DNA of 64,000 nucleotides. Origin: UBA6623 sp965238125 (GTDB lineage Bacteria > Acidobacteriota > Terriglobia > Bryobacterales > UBA6623). Made by a program: the position numbers and the translations under genes. Below the pieces are notes generated by a model. The model did not search any database and was not told where the DNA came from. It saw only the letters and a program-made list of their open reading frames with translations. The stretch covers positions 620,001 through 684,000 of the forward strand of contig OZ250179.1 of assembly GCA_965238125.1 (NCBI GenBank). Reading direction: 5' to 3'. The first letter of the stretch is position 1, and the number at the start of each line of letters is the position of its first letter. Below are positions 61,562-64,000 of the stretch, in pieces.

Positions 61562-63214
61562 ATGTCGGAACCAACCTACGTCTTGGGAATTGACTACGGC
61601 ACCGAGTCGGGGCGCGTGATGCTGGTCGACGCCTCGAACGGCGAGGAGGTGGCCTGGCACGTGGTTCCCTACTCGAACGGCGTGCTCGACCGCGAACTAC
61701 CCGGCGGCGGCGCCCTCGGTCCCGACTTCGCCCTGCAAGATCCGCTCGACTACTTGACCGTCCTGAGCGAAGGCGTCCCGGCGGTATTGCGTTCGGCCGG
61801 CGTCAAGGGAAGCGCGGTAGCCGGCATCGGAGTCGATTTCACTTCCTGCACAGTCCTACCCTCGAAAGCCGACGGAACGCCGTTACGCTCTCTACCCGAT
61901 TTCGAGGGCAACCCTCACGCCTGGGTCAAATTGTGGAAGCACCACGCCGCGCAACCGCAGGCTGACCGCATCAATGAGGTCGCCGCCGAACGCGGCGAGG
62001 AATTCATGGAACTCTACGGGGGAGGTTATTCCTCGGAGTGGTTCTTCTCGAAAGTCCTCGAAACCCTCGAAAAAGCCCCGGAAGTGTACGCCGCCGCCGA
62101 CCGCTTTCTCGAAGCCGGCGATTGGCTGGTGGGACGGCTCGTCGGACGCGAAAGCCGCTCGGAATGCGCGGCCGGTTACAAGGGCATGTGGATCAAGGGC
62201 AAGGGCCGGCCCTCGGCTGACTTTTTCAAAGCCCTCCACCCCGGGCTCGAAAACGTCATCGCCGAGAAGGTCGAAGGCCCCCTCATCCCTGTCGGAGGAA
62301 AGGCCGGGGAGCTGACCGCGGAAATGGCCGAGCTAACCGGCCTGACGTCCGGCACGCCCGTCGCCGCCTCGGTCATCGACGCCCACTCGGCCGGCCCGGC
62401 TTGCAGTCTTGCCCAAAGCGGGCGGCTGGCCATGATCATGGGAACCTCGCTGTGCCACATGCTGCTCGGCGACCGCAAACAGATCGTCGAAGGATGCGGC
62501 GGACTGGTTGAGGACGGCATCATTCCCGGCTTCTGGGGCTACGAAGCCGGGCAGGCTGCCGTGGGAGACATCTACAGCTGGTTTTTCGAGAACGGCTTGA
62601 CCGCCGAGATCGAAAAGCAAGCCGAGGCCAAGGGCGTCTCGCCCGAAGATTTGCTCACCCAAAAGGCTGCCGCGCTGCGGCCGGGGGAAAGCGGCTTGCT
62701 GGCGCTCGATTGGTGGAACGGCAGCCGCTCGGTTCTGATGGACGCCGAACTAAGCGGCGTGCTCGTCGGGATGACGCTGACGACGCGCTCCGAGGAGATC
62801 TACCGCGCTCTGGTGGAGTCGACAGCCTTCGGCACCCGGCAGGTGATCGAAACATTCGAGCAACAGGGGGTCCCCATTCGCGATATCGTGGCTTGCGGAG
62901 GCTTGCCGGAAAGAAGCCCGTTCGTGATGCAAATCTTCGCCGACGTGACGGGCCGCGAGATCTTGCTGCCGCGCTCGTTTCAGGCCTCCGGTCTTGGGGC
63001 GGCCATTCACGGCGCCGTAGCGGCCGGCTGCTACCCCGACTTCCCGGCGGCGATCGGCGCCATGGCCGGGTTGCAACAGACTCGCTATCGACCTGATCCC
63101 GAGGCCGGCGCCGTCTACGACAAGCTGTTTGCTGAATATGTCTCGCTTCACGACTATTTCGGGCGCGGCGCCAACGACGTCATGAAGAGCCTCAAACAAT
63201 TGCGGCGGCGGTAG
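61562..63214 (+). CDS. araB: ribulokinase (FGGY family)
   Basis: 550 residues. FGGY kinase with N-terminal YVLGIDYGTESGRVMLVD, the ribulokinase-type GIGVDFTSCTVLPSK, GTSLCHMLLGDR and the C-terminal ATP-binding GGLPERSPFVMQIFADVTG. It phosphorylates L-ribulose to ribulose 5-phosphate in L-arabinose breakdown, though some relatives take other ketopentoses. No araA or araD lies next to it here. The length and motifs fit AraB better than xylulokinase or glycerol kinase. Confidence 0.9.
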   Translation: MSEPTYVLGIDYGTESGRVMLVDASNGEEVAWHVVPYSNGVLDRELPGGGALGPDFALQDPLDYLTVLSEGVPAVLRSAGVKGSAVAGIGVDFTSCTVLPSKADGTPLRSLPDFEGNPHAWVKLWKHHAAQPQADRINEVAAERGEEFMELYGGGYSSEWFFSKVLETLEKAPEVYAAADRFLEAGDWLVGRLVGRESRSECAAGYKGMWIKGKGRPSADFFKALHPGLENVIAEKVEGPLIPVGGKAGELTAEMAELTGLTSGTPVAASVIDAHSAGPACSLAQSGRLAMIMGTSLCHMLLGDRKQIVEGCGGLVEDGIIPGFWGYEAGQAAVGDIYSWFFENGLTAEIEKQAEAKGVSPEDLLTQKAAALRPGESGLLALDWWNGSRSVLMDAELSGVLVGMTLTTRSEEIYRALVESTAFGTRQVIETFEQQGVPIRDIVACGGLPERSPFVMQIFADVTGREILLPRSFQASGLGAAIHGAVAAGCYPDFPAAIGAMAGLQQTRYRPDPEAGAVYDKLFAEYVSLHDYFGRGANDVMKSLKQLRRR

Positions 63215-63631
63215 TGAGCACCCGTTGCGGAGGGAGTCCGGCTTGGGTCGAGCGCCCCCGAAAGCTTTCGCTTGCAGCCGCTTCCCGCTGCCCCCGGCAA
63301 TGCCGACGCGCGGAGCAAGAGCTTGACAACACTTGCCCTGCAAGGGATCGAACTTCGCGCCCTTTTGGCCCCTTATCGCAAACAATGAACTGTAAATAGG
63401 TCATAAGTCCGCCATAATTCAGAGCGGATTTCCGGGCGCTCAATTCTCGCTCACGCTCACCCCGCCATCCGTAGCAACCGGAGGTCACCCGAACGGTTGT
63501 GCCGGCACTCCGGCCGCCGAATCTCCCGACGGGGGTGGCAGGGTGTATGGCGACCACTTTGCTGCTCGTTTTCCTGCCTCGCCTTGTCGCGTTGATTGGG
63601 ACTATCGCCATCGCGGCAGGCGTGTGAACAG
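63215..63631. other. intergenic region between araB and relA/spoT
   Basis: 417 bases, convergent between the two genes. No supportable gene. An AT-richer patch (about 63370-63430) stands out against the surrounding G+C-rich sequence. No terminator with a T tract was found. Confidence 0.35.
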
Positions 63632-64000
63632 CTACTTTCGTCGACTGCGGCGCACGTCACGAACCCCGGGAATGCCCTTCATCCCGGCGATTACGCGATC
63701 CAGCTGCTCAACGTTGTGAATCTCGAGAAACATCTCCACCGCGGCGAGACCGCTTTTTTCTTTACGGGGCCGGCTCTCGACACTCGAAATATTGACTTTT
63801 TCGTTCGAGACGCCGGCGCTTAGGTCAGCCAGAATGCCGGGACGATCCTGGAGGTGAATCAACAAGTGGGTGCGGTAGGCGACGTCGGGACCGCGGGACC
63901 ATTCGACTTCAAGGCGCCGCTCGGCCTCGTACATCAAGTTTTGGACATTCGAGCAGGTCGCCGCATGGACGGCAACGCCCTTGCCGCGCGTGACGTACCC
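63632..64000 (-). CDS. RelA/SpoT-family (p)ppGpp synthetase/hydrolase, 3' part
   Basis: Runs off the right edge. The visible 122 residues begin GYVTRGKGVAVHAATCSNVQN, the TGS-to-ACT region of RSH enzymes (CRIS/zinc-finger area), and end in a complete ACT domain (RTHLLIHLQDRPGILADLSA, then NVEQLDRVIAGMKGIPGVRDVRR). RSH proteins make and degrade (p)ppGpp in the stringent response. Whether it is RelA-, SpoT- or Rel-type cannot be decided from this end. An upstream apparent start at 63937 is internal. Confidence 0.88.
   Translation of the reverse strand, partial: GYVTRGKGVAVHAATCSNVQNLMYEAERRLEVEWSRGPDVAYRTHLLIHLQDRPGILADLSAGVSNEKVNISSVESRPRKEKSGLAAVEMFLEIHNVEQLDRVIAGMKGIPGVRDVRRSRRK

Noticed and set aside
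1..64000. tRNA or rRNA genes
   Set aside because: No cloverleaf-like or rRNA-like sequence was recognised by eye; a tRNA scan would settle it.

Overview
The window looks like chromosomal DNA of an Acidobacteriota member, probably an uncultured lineage related to the Bryobacterales/Solibacter side; this is inferred from gene content, not computed. The supports are a VWFA-related protein of the type mostly found in acidobacteria (44401-45354), a large Ser/Thr kinase fused to a TolB/PD40-like propeller (16850-19525), several Tat-exported sugar enzymes, high G+C, and a gene order rimP-nusA-infB-DUF503-rbfA. No rRNA, tRNA, CRISPR array or phage genes were recognised.

Layout. 0-4 kb: a secreted TPR protein and a secreted BNR-type protein. 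4.1-11.5 kb: the translation cluster rimP, nusA, infB, DUF503 and rbfA, where rbfA runs in frame into an apbE-like flavin transferase. 11.5-15.1 kb: a Flp pilin and two tandem IS1380-family copies (one intact, one deleted) between three copies of the same pentamer. 15.4-23 kb: cyclophilin-like protein, methyltransferase, kinase, cysS, rnhA and dusB, all on the minus strand. 23-34 kb: a dehydrogenase/isomerase pair, a ceramidase-family membrane protein, a frameshifted GntR regulator, DUF1697, a secreted GH32 enzyme and a four-gene MacB-type ABC exporter. 34.4-39.6 kb: a formate dehydrogenase operon (fdnGHI type) whose catalytic subunit reads through an in-frame UGA (selenocysteine), with a DinB-like gene inserted between fdnG and fdnH. 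39.6-41 kb: an IS110-family element. 41.7-46.3 kb: a mannonate-dehydratase-like protein, recA, the VWFA protein and an RluD-like synthase. 46.4-49.3 kb: an orphan HicB, an unknown membrane protein and a third IS1380 copy. 49.7-58.8 kb: a patchwork of catabolic-looking enzymes (ThDP enzyme, MaoC, SDR, TIM-barrel isomerase, class III aminotransferase, Gfo/Idh/MocA) and a HEAT protein. 59-64 kb: aroC, an overlapping pair of unknowns, araB-like ribulokinase and the 3' end of relA/spoT.

Intergenic DNA is unusually rich in dispersed structured repeats. I separate at least six groups: R1, about 250 nt with the core TTGAGCCGCGAAGCGGCGGC, six copies; R2, bounded by GGGGAC/GTCCCC; R3, a MITE-like element with GACGTGGCGTGAG ends; R4, a 40-nt CTTCATCGCATACCGCT unit; R5, tagcgac...acaagctctcagcttgt; and R6, tandem hairpins with compensatory changes. 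Together with three IS1380 copies and an IS110 they mark a repeat-laden, slowly remodelled genome.

Functionally, the window joins core information processing (rimP-nusA-infB-rbfA, cysS, recA, dusB, rluD, relA) with carbohydrate and sugar-acid use (GH32, araB-type kinase, UxuA-like protein, two TIM-barrel isomerases, ADH, Gfo/Idh) and respiratory formate oxidation. The items most worth a second look are the RbfA-ApbE fusion, the UGA-containing fdnG with its SECIS-like hairpin, a possible IS110 guide RNA next to fdnG, the perfect palindrome at the recA promoter, and the repeat families. I did not find a clearly new defence or mobile system.
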